This document shows, one piece after another, positions 39,120-50,459 of a DNA stretch of 64,000 nucleotides. Below the pieces are notes generated by a model. It made no database searches and was not told where the DNA came from. It worked only from the letters and a program-made list of their open reading frames with translations. The stretch is from Aggregatibacter aphrophilus ATCC 33389 (GTDB lineage Bacteria > Pseudomonadota > Gammaproteobacteria > Enterobacterales > Pasteurellaceae): the NCBI RefSeq assembly GCF_900636915.1, contig NZ_LR134327.1, forward strand, positions 186,001 through 250,000, read 5' to 3'. The first letter of the stretch is position 1, and every line of letters begins with the position of its first letter. The position numbers were made by a program, and so were the translations under genes.

Positions 39120-40187
39120 ATGAATCAAAATTCAACAAAACCCACTTTCAAATCAGCCCAAAAGTCTTTTTCTGAACGTAGTGTCGGTGACGACCGCCAA
39201 AAACGCGACAAAAATCGACCGCACTTTAATCGAGAAGAACAAGCTGCGCGCCAACCATTCAAGCAAGACAAACGTCGTGCCGACAAAACTAAGGATAAAC
39301 GTGAATACGCTGAAAAAACACCGCGTGTTTATGAAAGTACGCTGAAAAAAGCCGGTGATACCGAGGGCCGCGTAAAAGTCATGGTGAAAAGTAGCCAATT
39401 TGACGAAAAAATCAAAGAGAAAAAAACCGGTCCACTATCACCAAGAGCGCCTGAAAAAATCAAGAAAAATCGGACCGAAGAAATAAAAGTGTATGGCGAG
39501 AATGCTTGTTTAGCCTTATTTGAAAAACGCCCCGGCAGTATTGTGCGCCTATGGGCGACAGTGCAAATGGCGCATAAAATCGGCGACATTTGTAGCTATT
39601 TAGCTGCGAATAAAAAGGTGTATCACATCGTTGATAGTGAAGAGCTTACCAAGGTCAGCGGCACCGAACATCACGGCGGCATTTGTATGTTGGTGAAAAA
39701 ATCCCATCCGTTTACGTTGCAAGGCTATTTGGATGTGCCACATTCGGAGGACTGTTTGGTGCTGCTGGACGGTGTCAACAATGCACAAAATATCGGTGGC
39801 ATTTTACGCACTTGCGCATTTTTCGGCGTGAAGCACATCATCACGGAAACCCCTGAAAGTCTTAACTCGCCAATTACATTACGCGTCGCGGAAGGCGGTG
39901 CGGAATATATCCGCGTGTTGGAAACTGCAGATACGCGTCATGCCTTAGCCGCATTACGCGCGGCCGATTATCAAATCGTGCATATTGCTACCGGTAAAAA
40001 CGGCACATCATTGGATAAAGTGCGGTTAAAAAATAAAACGGTTTTTGTGCTAAGCGAAGGTTCAACGGAAGACTTGATAAATAAAGAAGATGAGCAAGTG
40101 CGCCTATCCTTTGCCAATCCATTGAAAAGCAACTTAAATGTAGCGGTAAATGCAGGAGTTTTGCTGGCGAAGTGGCATTTTAAATAA
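39120..40187 (+). CDS. SpoU-family RNA 2'-O-methyltransferase (YfiF-like)
   Basis: A 355-residue methyltransferase. The first 110 residues are highly charged and low-complexity. A SpoU substrate-binding domain (YGENACLALFEKRPGSI, about residues 124-145) follows, then the trefoil-knot SpoU domain with LDGVNNAQNIGGILRTC and the C-terminal SAM motifs VLSEGSTEDL and NLNVAVNAGVLL. It probably methylates rRNA or tRNA ribose. The exact target is unknown. The basic N-terminal extension is like E. coli YfiF. Confidence 0.9.
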   Translation: MNQNSTKPTFKSAQKSFSERSVGDDRQKRDKNRPHFNREEQAARQPFKQDKRRADKTKDKREYAEKTPRVYESTLKKAGDTEGRVKVMVKSSQFDEKIKEKKTGPLSPRAPEKIKKNRTEEIKVYGENACLALFEKRPGSIVRLWATVQMAHKIGDICSYLAANKKVYHIVDSEELTKVSGTEHHGGICMLVKKSHPFTLQGYLDVPHSEDCLVLLDGVNNAQNIGGILRTCAFFGVKHIITETPESLNSPITLRVAEGGAEYIRVLETADTRHALAALRAADYQIVHIATGKNGTSLDKVRLKNKTVFVLSEGSTEDLINKEDEQVRLSFANPLKSNLNVAVNAGVLLAKWHFK

Positions 40188-40203
40188 AAAAACATAACTT
40201 ATC

Positions 40204-40230
40204 GGGCGTAGTAAAAACGCCCTGTTTTTT
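40204..40230 (+). terminator. Terminator after the SpoU gene
   Basis: GGGCGT pairs with ACGCCC around a short A-rich loop, followed by a run of six T. It lies 17 bases past the stop codon. Confidence 0.78.
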
Positions 40231-40248
40231 CACCGCACTTTTGGTGAA

Positions 40249-40554
<306 letters not shown>

Positions 40555-40576
40555 CTAACAAAATTAAAGGAATTTA

Positions 40577-41272
40577 ATGAACGAAAAACGTATGTTGCTA
40601 CTGTCTTTTTTTGTGGTGGCTTTTTTAATGTTTTTACTCGCCGGCTGGTATTATTTTTCCCAGCAGAAACAAGCGGTTGGTGTCGTTGTCGATCGGGATT
40701 ACGACTACATTATGAAAAACGACCCCATCGGCCAAAATAAAAACGCGCAAACCGACTATTACACACTGGTACTTTCTTGGTCGCCGGCGTTTTGCGATCG
40801 TCAACGTAAACAATATGGCAACGAGTTGCCGAATTCACTGCAATACCAATGCGGTTTAACACAACAATTCGGTTGGATCATACACGGTTTATGGTCACAA
40901 AACAAACAAGCCAGACGTGTCAACGAGCATCCGCGTTTTTGCCAAGGCGATTTATCAAAATTACCGCAAGAACTCATCGAACGTTATTTGCCGGAAATGC
41001 CAAGCGCCAGTTTGTTACAAGGCGAATGGGAAAAACACGGCGCCTGTATCTTTGATAATGCCAAAGATTACTTTGAAAAAATCAAAAATTTATACCGCAC
41101 TTTGAAGCTACCGAACTATGAATTAAGTCGTAACGAGCTGTTTAAATGGATGAAAAGCAATAACCCACAGCTCAAAAATGCGTATCTTGGCGCGGCGCGT
41201 AATGAATTGTTTATTTGTTACGATTTGGATTGGCAGGTGATGGATTGTCCGAGCAGTCGAACAGGATATTAG
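40577..41272 (+). CDS. RNase T2 family ribonuclease
   Basis: A 231-residue secreted or membrane-anchored RNase I-like enzyme. An N-terminal hydrophobic segment (about residues 6-27) serves as signal or anchor. The two active-site motifs are present: CAS1 IIHGLWSQN with His near residue 97, and CAS2 EWEKHGAC near residue 152. The cysteines are consistent with periplasmic disulphides. It would cleave RNA nonspecifically to 3'-phosphates, possibly to scavenge nucleotides. No catalytic residue is missing. Confidence 0.92.
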   Translation: MNEKRMLLLSFFVVAFLMFLLAGWYYFSQQKQAVGVVVDRDYDYIMKNDPIGQNKNAQTDYYTLVLSWSPAFCDRQRKQYGNELPNSLQYQCGLTQQFGWIIHGLWSQNKQARRVNEHPRFCQGDLSKLPQELIERYLPEMPSASLLQGEWEKHGACIFDNAKDYFEKIKNLYRTLKLPNYELSRNELFKWMKSNNPQLKNAYLGAARNELFICYDLDWQVMDCPSSRTGY

Positions 41273-41398
41273 TTCTTTGGAACTCAAGGGGGAAATCGTT
41301 TGCCTAATGAATATTATTCAGGTTACAGACTACTCAGTTTCAGGTATAATCACTTCAGTATTTAATTTTTCATTTTAATCATACAAAAGAGGTAAATT

Positions 41399-42562
41399 AT
41401 GTCAGTAATCAAAATGACCGATCTAGATTTAAGCGGAAAACGTGTTTTCATCCGTGCCGATCTTAATGTGCCGGTAAAAGACGGCAAAGTCACTTCTGAT
41501 GCACGTATTCGTGCCACCATCCCAACCTTAAAATTAGCCTTGGAAAAAGGCGCAAAAGTGATGGTGACCTCCCACTTAGGTCGTCCGACCGAAGGTGAAT
41601 TTAAACCTGAAGACTCCTTACAACCTGTCGTTGATTACTTAAACGAACACCTTGATGTGCCGGTACGTTTAGAGCGTGATTACCTCAATGGCGTTGATGT
41701 GAAAGCCGGTGAAATCGTTGTATTAGAAAACGTTCGTGTGAACAAAGGTGAGAAGAAAAACGATCCTGAATTATCCAAAAAATACGCCGCACTTTGTGAT
41801 GTATTCATTATGGATGCATTCGGCACTGCACACCGCGCGCAAGCCTCTACTTACGGCGTAGCTGAATTTGCACCGGTTGCTTGTGCAGGTCCATTACTTG
41901 CAGCAGAACTTGATGCGCTTGGTAAAGCATTAAAAGAACCTGCCCGTCCAATGGTGGCTATCGTGGGTGGTTCTAAAGTATCAACCAAATTAGAAGTGTT
42001 AAACTCGCTTTCCAAAATTGCCGACCAAATTATCGTGGGTGGCGGTATCGCCAACACTTTCATTGCGGCAGCCGGTCATAACGTCGGTAAATCCTTATAC
42101 GAAGCAGATTTAATCCCTGTAGCCAAAGAATTAGCGGTAAGCACCGACATTCCTGTACCGGTTGATGTTCGCGTGGGTACCGAGTTCTCCGAAACCGCAC
42201 CGGCGACAGAAAAATCTGTGGCCGAAGTGAAAGATGACGAATCCATTTTCGATATCGGCGATAAATCTGCAGAACAACTTGCAGAAATTATCAAAAATGC
42301 AAAAACCGTATTATGGAACGGCCCGGTGGGTGTGTTTGAATTCCCGAACTTCCGCAAAGGTACGGAAATCATTTCTCACGCTATTGCCGATAGCGATGCT
42401 TTCTCTATCGCAGGCGGCGGTGACACCCTTGCAGCAATTGATTTGTTCGGCATTGCAGATAAAATTTCTTATATTTCTACCGGCGGCGGTGCATTCTTAG
42501 AGTTCGTCGAAGGCAAAGTCTTACCGGCTGTGGAAATTCTTGAGAAACGTGCGAAAAACTAA
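41399..42562 (+). CDS. pgk: Phosphoglycerate kinase
   Basis: Glycolytic enzyme making ATP from 1,3-bisphosphoglycerate. The 387-residue protein has the N-terminal [13 protein letters not shown] signature, the [12 protein letters not shown] segment and the nucleotide site WNGPVGVFE and GGGDTLAA near the C-terminus. AAGAGGTAA precedes the ATG. It is followed by fba after a lipoprotein gene. Confidence 0.99.
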   Translation: MSVIKMTDLDLSGKRVFIRADLNVPVKDGKVTSDARIRATIPTLKLALEKGAKVMVTSHLGRPTEGEFKPEDSLQPVVDYLNEHLDVPVRLERDYLNGVDVKAGEIVVLENVRVNKGEKKNDPELSKKYAALCDVFIMDAFGTAHRAQASTYGVAEFAPVACAGPLLAAELDALGKALKEPARPMVAIVGGSKVSTKLEVLNSLSKIADQIIVGGGIANTFIAAAGHNVGKSLYEADLIPVAKELAVSTDIPVPVDVRVGTEFSETAPATEKSVAEVKDDESIFDIGDKSAEQLAEIIKNAKTVLWNGPVGVFEFPNFRKGTEIISHAIADSDAFSIAGGGDTLAAIDLFGIADKISYISTGGGAFLEFVEGKVLPAVEILEKRAKN

Positions 42563-42595
42563 CCGCGCTTTCTCTGCATAAGATAATAAACGATG

Positions 42596-42617
42596 GCACG
42601 CGTCTCCCGACGCGTGC
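42596..42617. repeat. GC-rich hairpin after pgk
   Basis: GCACGCGTC pairs perfectly with GACGCGTGC around TCCC. There is no T run, so it is more likely an mRNA-stabilising hairpin or a small palindromic repeat than a terminator. It lies between pgk and the lipoprotein gene. Confidence 0.6.
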
Positions 42618-42685
42618 TCATACTATAAAAATTAAGTTAATTATAAAATGTGCTAAACAGTACACATTATTACCTAGGAAAACTA

Positions 42686-43135
42686 ATGTTTAAACTTATT
42701 TATTCTTGTCTACTTATTACTACTGTCAGCTTTTTATCATCAGGTTGTACTTCAATACAAGTAAATCCTATTAGTAGTGAAGAATTTAAAAATATACGTG
42801 AAATTTGTATAGTTAATAACCTAGAAGTAAAAATTGTAGATTTTGTACCAGTTCTAGAAAAACGTTTACAACAACATAAAATAGCAACACGAAAAATAAA
42901 TGAAGTCGATGTTACTCAAAGTTGTGAATATGCTTTACGTTATTCAGCTAGACGCTCATGGGATATAACAACTTACCTCTCATGGGCAGAATTAAATCTG
43001 TTTAAACAAAATCAGCAAATCGCCAGTGCAGAGTACTCATTAGTAGCTAAAGGGGGGCTATCATTAATGAAATGGCAGTCCGTTGAAACTAAAATGAACC
43101 CTGTAATAGACCGATTACTAGGGTTGGCAAACTAA
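42686..43135 (+). CDS. Sbal_3080-type lipoprotein between pgk and fba
   Basis: A 149-residue lipoprotein with a signal peptide and lipobox SSGCTS. It shares the REICIVNN and CEYALRYS pattern with the lipoprotein at 21027-21443, so the two are probably distant paralogues of one family of unknown function. TAGGAA lies upstream of the ATG at 42686, chosen over 42650. The gene is visibly richer in A and T than pgk and fba and separates two genes usually adjacent, which suggests an insertion. Confidence 0.72.
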   Translation: MFKLIYSCLLITTVSFLSSGCTSIQVNPISSEEFKNIREICIVNNLEVKIVDFVPVLEKRLQQHKIATRKINEVDVTQSCEYALRYSARRSWDITTYLSWAELNLFKQNQQIASAEYSLVAKGGLSLMKWQSVETKMNPVIDRLLGLAN

Positions 43136-43226
43136 TCTGTATATGTCGAAAGACGCGTTCTATCCATCGTATGGATTAAAAATCCACGCATCCTACAAAA
43201 TTTTTAACGTAAAAGGAAACATAACT

Positions 43227-44306
<1,080 letters not shown>

Positions 44307-44330
44307 TTAACCAAAACACATTAAAATACG

Positions 44331-44360
44331 ACCGCACTTCACTTTTAGTGCGGTTTTATT
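44331..44360 (+). terminator. Uptake-sequence terminator after fba
   Basis: An inverted uptake core ACCGCACTT at 44331-44339 pairs with AGTGCGGT at 44347-44354, followed by a T-rich run. A gene begins almost directly after it. Confidence 0.88.
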
Positions 44361-44366
44361 TTATTG

Positions 44367-45635
44367 ATGATCATTATGCAGCTATCGAAACAAAAAACGT
44401 TATCCGTGATAGTAAATTTTACTATCGGCTTTTTCTTTTTATCCTTGTTAAGTATTAAGAATGGATACAATATTGCACCCGCACTACTTATTGTATTAGG
44501 CCTCGGTTACAGTATTTATGGCGTAATAAAAAAGTGGCAATGGTCGTTATCAAAAGAAGATAAAATGCTGATCTGCAGCTATCTTTTTTACTTTGCCACA
44601 TTCGTTCTCTCATTTATTGTCCACCAAGGAAAAATCCGAGAATTGGATAATCCAAGTCGTGTATTGCTATTCATTCCGGTACTGCTATTGCTATTGCATA
44701 TTCCACCACGCCTAAACACGGTGCTTTACGCGATTCCTTTAGGTGCAATGATTGCAGGCATCACAGCCATCTATGACAAGCTGGTATTGCACAGCAAAAT
44801 GGCATTTAGTGTTCGTATTATGCACATTCAAGGTGGTGACATTGCGATGTCACTGGGAATGTTTAGCGTTGCTATCGGGTTTTATTTTTTTCAAAAAACA
44901 CAATTAAAACAGACCGCACTTTGCACCTTTGCAGGATTATGTGGCATCCTTGGCAGCATTCTCTCTACCGCGCGAGGTGGCTGGATTGGTGTGCCGTTCA
45001 TTCTCACCCTTATACTATGGGTTTATCGTCAACATCTTTCAAAACGATTTTTTCTTGGGCTATTTAGTATTTTAATTATTGCCGGCTTTGGTATTAACCA
45101 GCTACCGAATAATCGCATTGCTGAACGTGTTGCCGCCGCCGAATATGATATCAGTGCTTATTTACAAAGAAATGACGGTTCTACTTCTGTCGGTGCGCGA
45201 TTTGATATGTGGAAAAGCGCATTATTAATGGCGCAAGAAAAACCGTGGCTAGGCTGGGGTGTGCAAGGCGTATCAGAAAAGCGTAAACAACAATTTGAGC
45301 AAGGCTTAATCAGCCAATTTGCGTCGGGTTTTAATCACGCCCATAATCAATATTTGGATGATTTATCCAAGCGCGGAATAGTAGGTTTATTGGCGTTAAT
45401 CGGTGTGTTTTTCGTGCCATTTTATCTCTTTTGGCGAAATTTAAAGAGCTCCCATGCAGAACAGAAATTAGCAGGCTTACTTGGTGTCGTACATATTCTT
45501 TCCGTCATGTTTTACGGCATGAGCCAAGGTTTTTTCAGCCATAATTCCGGCAATATTTTCTATTTCTTTTTGGTTATCGTATTTTATGCGTTCACCAAAC
45601 AACAACGACTTTTAGCCAAACATGCAACCGTTTAA
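44367..45635 (+). CDS. O-antigen ligase family membrane protein (WaaL-like)
   Basis: A 422-residue protein with about ten to twelve hydrophobic segments and the large periplasmic loop seen in O-antigen ligases. STARGGWIGVP and HAHNQYLDDLSKRGIVGLLALI are the Wzy_C-type motifs, with the essential His in the second. It would join saccharide to lipid A-core on the periplasmic face; in Pasteurellaceae it may add an LOS extension. The start may be ATG at 44367 or 44376; neither has a clear ribosome site, perhaps because the fba terminator is so close. Confidence 0.85.
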   Translation: MIIMQLSKQKTLSVIVNFTIGFFFLSLLSIKNGYNIAPALLIVLGLGYSIYGVIKKWQWSLSKEDKMLICSYLFYFATFVLSFIVHQGKIRELDNPSRVLLFIPVLLLLLHIPPRLNTVLYAIPLGAMIAGITAIYDKLVLHSKMAFSVRIMHIQGGDIAMSLGMFSVAIGFYFFQKTQLKQTALCTFAGLCGILGSILSTARGGWIGVPFILTLILWVYRQHLSKRFFLGLFSILIIAGFGINQLPNNRIAERVAAAEYDISAYLQRNDGSTSVGARFDMWKSALLMAQEKPWLGWGVQGVSEKRKQQFEQGLISQFASGFNHAHNQYLDDLSKRGIVGLLALIGVFFVPFYLFWRNLKSSHAEQKLAGLLGVVHILSVMFYGMSQGFFSHNSGNIFYFFLVIVFYAFTKQQRLLAKHATV

Positions 45636-46575
45636 TAGCGCTCAATTACACCAATTCGCCGCCCAATACCCGTTGCAATATCTCAACGGGGAAAACGGCT
45701 GTCGACTGGCATACCGTCATTTTACTCATCATCCGACAGCGCGTGAGTTAGTGATCATGGTGAATGGTCGAGCGGAAAATATCTTGAAATGGACGGAATT
45801 GGCTTACGATTTTTATCAACAAGGCTATGACGTACTGGTTTTTGACCATCGCGGACAAGGTTATTCCCAACGTTTATTGAAAGACGGCGAAAAAGGTCAT
45901 TTAGATGAGTTTCGTTTTTATGCCGAAGATATGGCAGAAATTATCGACAATCTGACCGCACTTTATCCTTATCCCAACCAATATATTTTGGCCCATTCCC
46001 TGGGTGCTTTAGTCACAACCTATTATTTAGCAAATTTCGACCACAGGATTCAACGTGCGGTGTTTTCTGCACCGTTTTTTGGCGTGCCGTTAAAACAGCC
46101 CGTACGTGATGAAATTCTGTTAAACATGATGATGTTGTGGGGGCAGGGAGAACGCTATGTGTTCGGCAAAGGACCATATAAACCCGCTAACCTACAGGAA
46201 AATAACCTCAGCCATGATGCCGCGCGAATGCAGTGGATGAATGAAGTGAATTTAGCCAATCCAAACATTCGTTTGGGCGGACCGACATTCCGTTGGGTGC
46301 ATTTATGTTTAAATGCCATCAAACATCTGCCGAAAATCATTCGTCGGGTGGAAACGCCGGTATTAGTGTTTGAAGCGGAAGAGGAAAAGATCGTGGACAA
46401 TAAAACGCTAGAAAAACTGACCGCACTTTTTGCTCATGGGCGCCTGCGCAAAATCGCCCGAACCAAACATGAAATCCTGTTTGAAACGGATGATATTCGC
46501 ACACCGACATTGCAGCATATTTATGCGTTTCTTACTTCAACGCGTAGCGAACAAGTAATAAACCCAATAAAGTAA
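45622..46575 (+). CDS. pldB: Lysophospholipase L2 (alpha/beta hydrolase)
   Basis: A 317-residue alpha/beta hydrolase with the nucleophile elbow AHSLGA (around residue 128), FDHRGQGYS and the late LVFEAEEEKIVD acid segment plus a catalytic His in KHEILFE. It degrades lysophospholipids at the inner membrane. pldB near yigL is an E. coli arrangement too. It overlaps the upstream ligase gene by 14 bases and the convergent crcB gene by 44. Confidence 0.9.
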   Translation: MQPFNSAQLHQFAAQYPLQYLNGENGCRLAYRHFTHHPTARELVIMVNGRAENILKWTELAYDFYQQGYDVLVFDHRGQGYSQRLLKDGEKGHLDEFRFYAEDMAEIIDNLTALYPYPNQYILAHSLGALVTTYYLANFDHRIQRAVFSAPFFGVPLKQPVRDEILLNMMMLWGQGERYVFGKGPYKPANLQENNLSHDAARMQWMNEVNLANPNIRLGGPTFRWVHLCLNAIKHLPKIIRRVETPVLVFEAEEEKIVDNKTLEKLTALFAHGRLRKIARTKHEILFETDDIRTPTLQHIYAFLTSTRSEQVINPIK

Positions 46576-46918
46576 ACAACAAACTGCCCATCACGTGCGC
46601 GGCAATCAAGCCCATGCCGACACCAAATTTGCCGTTAAACAAATTGTTCACCACTTCAATGGAAAATGAGGAAAAGGTGGTTAAACTGCCAAGAAAGCCC
46701 GTCACCAAGAACAACTTCCACTCTTCTGAAATTTGCGGAAAGAACCAAAATAACGCGAATAACGCACCGATAATGAAACAACCCGCATAATTGGCAATCA
46801 GCGTACCGAAAGAAAAAGCGGCAAACAACGGATTAAGTACAATACTTAACCCCCAACGTAAACAGGCACCAAGTGCGGCGCCACTGCTGATGAAAAGTAA
46901 AGTGGAAAGAATTGGCAT
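46532..46918 (-). CDS. crcB: Fluoride exporter CrcB/Fluc
   Basis: A 128-residue four-helix dual-topology fluoride channel. It has the GACLRWGLS segment at about residues 17-25 and the signature TGFLGSLTTFSSFS near residue 73, including the phenylalanines of the fluoride path. No fluoride riboswitch is seen upstream, because the gene is coupled to yigL through a TAATG overlap. Confidence 0.95.
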   Translation of the reverse strand: MPILSTLLFISSGAALGACLRWGLSIVLNPLFAAFSFGTLIANYAGCFIIGALFALFWFFPQISEEWKLFLVTGFLGSLTTFSSFSIEVVNNLFNGKFGVGMGLIAAHVMGSLLFTLLGLLLVRYALK

Positions 46919-47736
46919 TAATAAATCCCGAAAATTGCCCGCAAGTAAGTAGCGACGGCTTCGTCTGTGTTACGACCAATAGTTTCCAACTGCGGACAAT
47001 TTTTTATCAAACGCGGATCAGCGTTGCCCATGATGCACCCTTTTCCCACCTCCGATAACATTTCCACATCATTCATACCATCACCAAAGGCGATACAGTC
47101 CTGCAAGCCATAATCCCGCGCCTGAACGACTTGGGCAAGTGCGGTGGCTTTTGACACATTTTTATTCATCACTTCCAAGCAACTCGGCGTGGAATAGGTG
47201 ATGCTAGTTTGCGCACCGAAACGATCGCGCAATTGATGTTCCAATTCCACCAAATCTGCCGGTGTGCGGGCAATAAAAAACACTTTTTCCGTATCGCGAC
47301 CGTGGTGCTGTTTAAAATCCACCACGTCGTACATAAAGCCCGAGTCTTTGTGATATTTATAAAGCTCAGGAATGTCTTTGTTGATAAACCAGCCATCAGC
47401 CTGATAGCTGTTCACACATACCCGTGTATCATCAAACGGCAAATTCATCACTTGATAAGCAATCTCTTCCGGCAAGGAATTATTTAGCAACAGCTCCCCT
47501 TGCAAATTATGCGCTTGGGCACCGTTTGAAGTAATCAGCACCGCCTCCTTCACCTTAGTTTTCTTCAAAATACTCGACACATCAAAGTAATTACGCCCCG
47601 TGGCAAGAACAATATCCACCTTACTGTCATACAGGCGCTCCAAGGTTTGCGCGGTAAAATCACCGACCACATGATCCCCGTTGAGTAATGTACCATCCAT
47701 ATCCGAAACAATGGCGCGATAAGGAAGTTTTTGCAT
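46918..47736 (-). CDS. yigL: HAD-IIB sugar/pyridoxal phosphatase (YigL-like)
   Basis: A 272-residue Cof-type HAD hydrolase. Motif I is SDMDGTLLNGD, motif II LITSNGA, and motif IV FGDGMNDVEML. Close similarity to E. coli YigL (SCLEVMNKNVSKA, GKGCIMGNA) suggests phosphatase activity on pyridoxal phosphate and sugar phosphates. It starts a two-gene unit with crcB. The E. coli yigL also lies beside pldB. Confidence 0.9.
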   Translation of the reverse strand: MQKLPYRAIVSDMDGTLLNGDHVVGDFTAQTLERLYDSKVDIVLATGRNYFDVSSILKKTKVKEAVLITSNGAQAHNLQGELLLNNSLPEEIAYQVMNLPFDDTRVCVNSYQADGWFINKDIPELYKYHKDSGFMYDVVDFKQHHGRDTEKVFFIARTPADLVELEHQLRDRFGAQTSITYSTPSCLEVMNKNVSKATALAQVVQARDYGLQDCIAFGDGMNDVEMLSEVGKGCIMGNADPRLIKNCPQLETIGRNTDEAVATYLRAIFGIY

Positions 47737-47902
47737 AATTTGTCACCTCAAATGAAATAATAACTAATGGTAGCAAATTTTATATAAAAATATTTGATGT
47801 TTTCTTGAATTTTTTTAAGAAATGTAATAAAAGATTAAACCTTCACACTGTAGAAAAACTCCCCTCCTAAATTAACGATAACAACTGAAAATAACGACGA
47901 AA

Positions 47903-49555
47903 ATGAATGGTGCAAATTTAATAATCGAGTGCTTAAAAGCACATCATGTAAACACAATCTTCGGCTACCCCGGCGGCGCCATCATGCCAACCTACGATGC
48001 AATTTATGATTCCGGCTTAGATCACCTACTTTGTCGCAACGAACAAGGCGCAGCCATGGCGGCCATCGGCTATGCTCGAGCGTCCGGCAAGGTCGGCGTA
48101 TGTATCGCCACCTCCGGCCCCGGCGCAACCAATTTAGTGACCGGTTTAGGCGATGCCTTAATGGACTCCATTCCTATCGTTGCCATTACAGGCCAAGTCG
48201 CCTCCCCGCTTATCGGCACCGACGCCTTTCAGGAAGCGGATGTACTCGGTTTATCCCTTGCCTGCACCAAACACAGCTTCATTGTACAAAATATTGAAGA
48301 ATTACCTGAAATTATCGCCAAGGCCTTTGAAATCGCCAAAAGTGGCAGACCGGGCCCGGTATTAGTCGATGTGCCGAAAGACGTCCAACTTGCACCGACC
48401 ACAGCAAAACCTATCGTTAATTCACCGCAAAAAATGACCGCACTTTGTGATGCGCATTTAGCCCAAGCCATCGAATTATTACAACAAACCAAACGCCCGA
48501 TGGCTTACATCGGCGGAGGTGTGGGCATGGCAGGTGCCGTTCCGGCATTGCGTTATTTCTTACACACGACCCAAATGCCAAATATCGTGACCTTAAAAGG
48601 GCTTGGCACGGTATCGCCCGACGATCCTTATTATCTCGGTATGATCGGTATGCACGGCACCAAAGCCGCTAACTACGCCACCCAAAAAGCCGATTTATTG
48701 CTCGTATTCGGCGCGCGTTTTGATGACCGCGTAACCGGCAAACTCGACACCTTCGCGCCACACGCCAAAGTGATTCATGTGGACATCGACGGTGCCGAAT
48801 TAGGCAAATTGCGCCGCCCTGATGTGGCACTACGAGGCCATTTAATCACCACATTGGAAAGCCTTAGCATGCCGCTTGATATTGCCCCTTGGCAACAAAC
48901 CGTCGCGCAATATAAACAACAATTTGCGTTCAGCTACGGCGAACATTGTGGCGAACAACTCATCAACCCGTTATGGTTGCTCAACAGCATTTCACGCAAA
49001 AAAACACCGAAAACCATCGTCGTGACCGATGTGGGACAACATCAAATGTGGTCAGCGTTACACGTGCAACATCACGCACCGGAAAACTTCATCACCTCCG
49101 CCGGTTTCGGTACCATGGGTTTCGGTTTGCCGGCCGCCATCGGTGCGAAAAAAGCCCGCCCGGAAGATGAAGTGATTTTAGTCAGTGGTGATGGCTCCAT
49201 CATGATGAATATTCAAGAGCTCGGCTCCATTGGTCGTGGCAAAGCCCCAATTAAAATCGTGTTATTGGATAACCAACGTCTCGGCATGGTGCGCCAATGG
49301 CAATCCCTCTTCTTCAATGCGCGTCACAGTAGCACGATTCTAGACGACAACCCGGATTTCGTGGTGCTCGCCTCGGCGTTCGGCATTAAAGGGGAACGCA
49401 TTGATTCCGCCCATCAAGTGGATGCCGCACTAGAACGTTTATTCAACAGCCAAGAGGCTTATTTATTGCATATTTGCATCCATTCCGACGAAAACGTGTG
49501 GCCGTTAGTGCCGCCGGGCGCGTGCAACGCAGATATGTTGGAAAGTATGGAGTAA
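47903..49555 (+). CDS. ilvG: Acetolactate synthase II large subunit
   Basis: Thiamine-diphosphate enzyme making acetolactate or acetohydroxybutyrate, the first common step to valine, leucine and isoleucine. The 550-residue protein has the catalytic [14 protein letters not shown], the [10 protein letters not shown] glutamate, and the ThDP motif [12 protein letters not shown]. The frame is intact, unlike the mutated ilvG of E. coli K-12. It is followed five bases later by ilvM. No leader peptide with branched-chain codons or attenuator is visible upstream. Confidence 0.96.
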   Translation: MNGANLIIECLKAHHVNTIFGYPGGAIMPTYDAIYDSGLDHLLCRNEQGAAMAAIGYARASGKVGVCIATSGPGATNLVTGLGDALMDSIPIVAITGQVASPLIGTDAFQEADVLGLSLACTKHSFIVQNIEELPEIIAKAFEIAKSGRPGPVLVDVPKDVQLAPTTAKPIVNSPQKMTALCDAHLAQAIELLQQTKRPMAYIGGGVGMAGAVPALRYFLHTTQMPNIVTLKGLGTVSPDDPYYLGMIGMHGTKAANYATQKADLLLVFGARFDDRVTGKLDTFAPHAKVIHVDIDGAELGKLRRPDVALRGHLITTLESLSMPLDIAPWQQTVAQYKQQFAFSYGEHCGEQLINPLWLLNSISRKKTPKTIVVTDVGQHQMWSALHVQHHAPENFITSAGFGTMGFGLPAAIGAKKARPEDEVILVSGDGSIMMNIQELGSIGRGKAPIKIVLLDNQRLGMVRQWQSLFFNARHSSTILDDNPDFVVLASAFGIKGERIDSAHQVDAALERLFNSQEAYLLHICIHSDENVWPLVPPGACNADMLESME

Positions 49556-49559
49556 TCAC

Positions 49560-49775
49560 ATGGAACACCAAATCGAACTCACAGCCCAACACCGCCCCGA
49601 AGTGCTCGAACGCATTCTCCGCGTCATCCGCCACCGTGGTTTCACCGTAACCCAAATGGATATGCAACTGATTGACGACAAAGTGCGCTTAAAATTCACC
49701 GTAAAATCTGACCGCATTTTGGATTTGTTAGTCAGTCAGTTGGAGAAAATTTATGATGTGGTGGAGATTAAATAA
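49560..49775 (+). CDS. ilvM: Acetolactate synthase II small subunit
   Basis: A 71-residue ACT-domain regulatory subunit that activates IlvG. HRPEVLERILRVIRHRGFTVTQMDM is the ACT signature. GGAG lies upstream of the ATG. Its stop overlaps the start of the following lipoprotein gene (TAATG). Confidence 0.93.
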   Translation: MEHQIELTAQHRPEVLERILRVIRHRGFTVTQMDMQLIDDKVRLKFTVKSDRILDLLVSQLEKIYDVVEIK

Positions 49776-50407
49776 TGAAAAAAATTATCTTCCTCTTTAT
49801 TTCTGTTTTCTTCTTTATTGGATGTACAACCAATAAAGAAGAAATATCTAAGAAAACAGAGGTGATCCAAGCCTTTTTTATTGCAAACAATAATATTTAT
49901 GTCATAGGAGATTTAAATAGCTATCAATTCTCTTCTTCTAAATCTGAAGATGTGCAGCATTTCATTAATTTTTTGAATTCTAAAGATATGAAAGCCTTTA
50001 AGGAAGCACATATAGATCGAATTGAAAAAAATAGCGAAGATAACAAAATTAAAGCATTTATATCTATTGAACTTGATAGCGAAAAGTTGACTGAAAAGGA
50101 AAGACAAAGCTTATTTAATAAGCCTGATGTTTATAAATCTTCTCAAGGAAATCCTGATTTATTTTTTGGAATAAGTCATGGTGAGCTTGTAAAACTTCAG
50201 AACAAAGATGAAATCCTGATGAAGGGAAAACTCTCTAAACCATTAAAAACAAACTTTATTGAGTATAAAAATACAAGAGGATTTGATAGAGGTCCAGATG
50301 CTCCATCGCCAGGATTATTAGCTGCTTTTACTGTTGGTGCGATTGTAGTGATTCCATTAGCAATTATTTCATTGCCATTTCAAGCAATAGATTCTTTATC
50401 TAACTAA
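49775..50407 (+). CDS. AT-rich lipoprotein inserted in the ilv operon
   Basis: A 210-residue lipoprotein of unknown function. The signal peptide ends FFIGCTT. The mature part is polar and lysine-rich. Near the C-terminus is a hydrophobic, glycine- and proline-containing segment (LLAAFTVGAIVVIPLAIISLP), which may be a membrane helix. It is translationally coupled to ilvM but is much richer in A and T than its neighbours and has no obvious role in branched-chain synthesis, which suggests it was acquired. An inverted-repeat element follows. Confidence 0.7.
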   Translation: MKKIIFLFISVFFFIGCTTNKEEISKKTEVIQAFFIANNNIYVIGDLNSYQFSSSKSEDVQHFINFLNSKDMKAFKEAHIDRIEKNSEDNKIKAFISIELDSEKLTEKERQSLFNKPDVYKSSQGNPDLFFGISHGELVKLQNKDEILMKGKLSKPLKTNFIEYKNTRGFDRGPDAPSPGLLAAFTVGAIVVIPLAIISLPFQAIDSLSN

Positions 50408-50459
50408 TTGTATTTATAAACTTAATTTTATTGAATAATTTCTCAGTATTATCTTCTGC

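Noticed and set aside
42596..42617. Terminator after pgk
   Set aside because: The hairpin is strong but no T run follows on either strand, so it is listed as a repeat.
46532..47736. Fluoride riboswitch for crcB
   Set aside because: crcB starts on the stop codon of yigL, and no riboswitch-like leader was seen before yigL.
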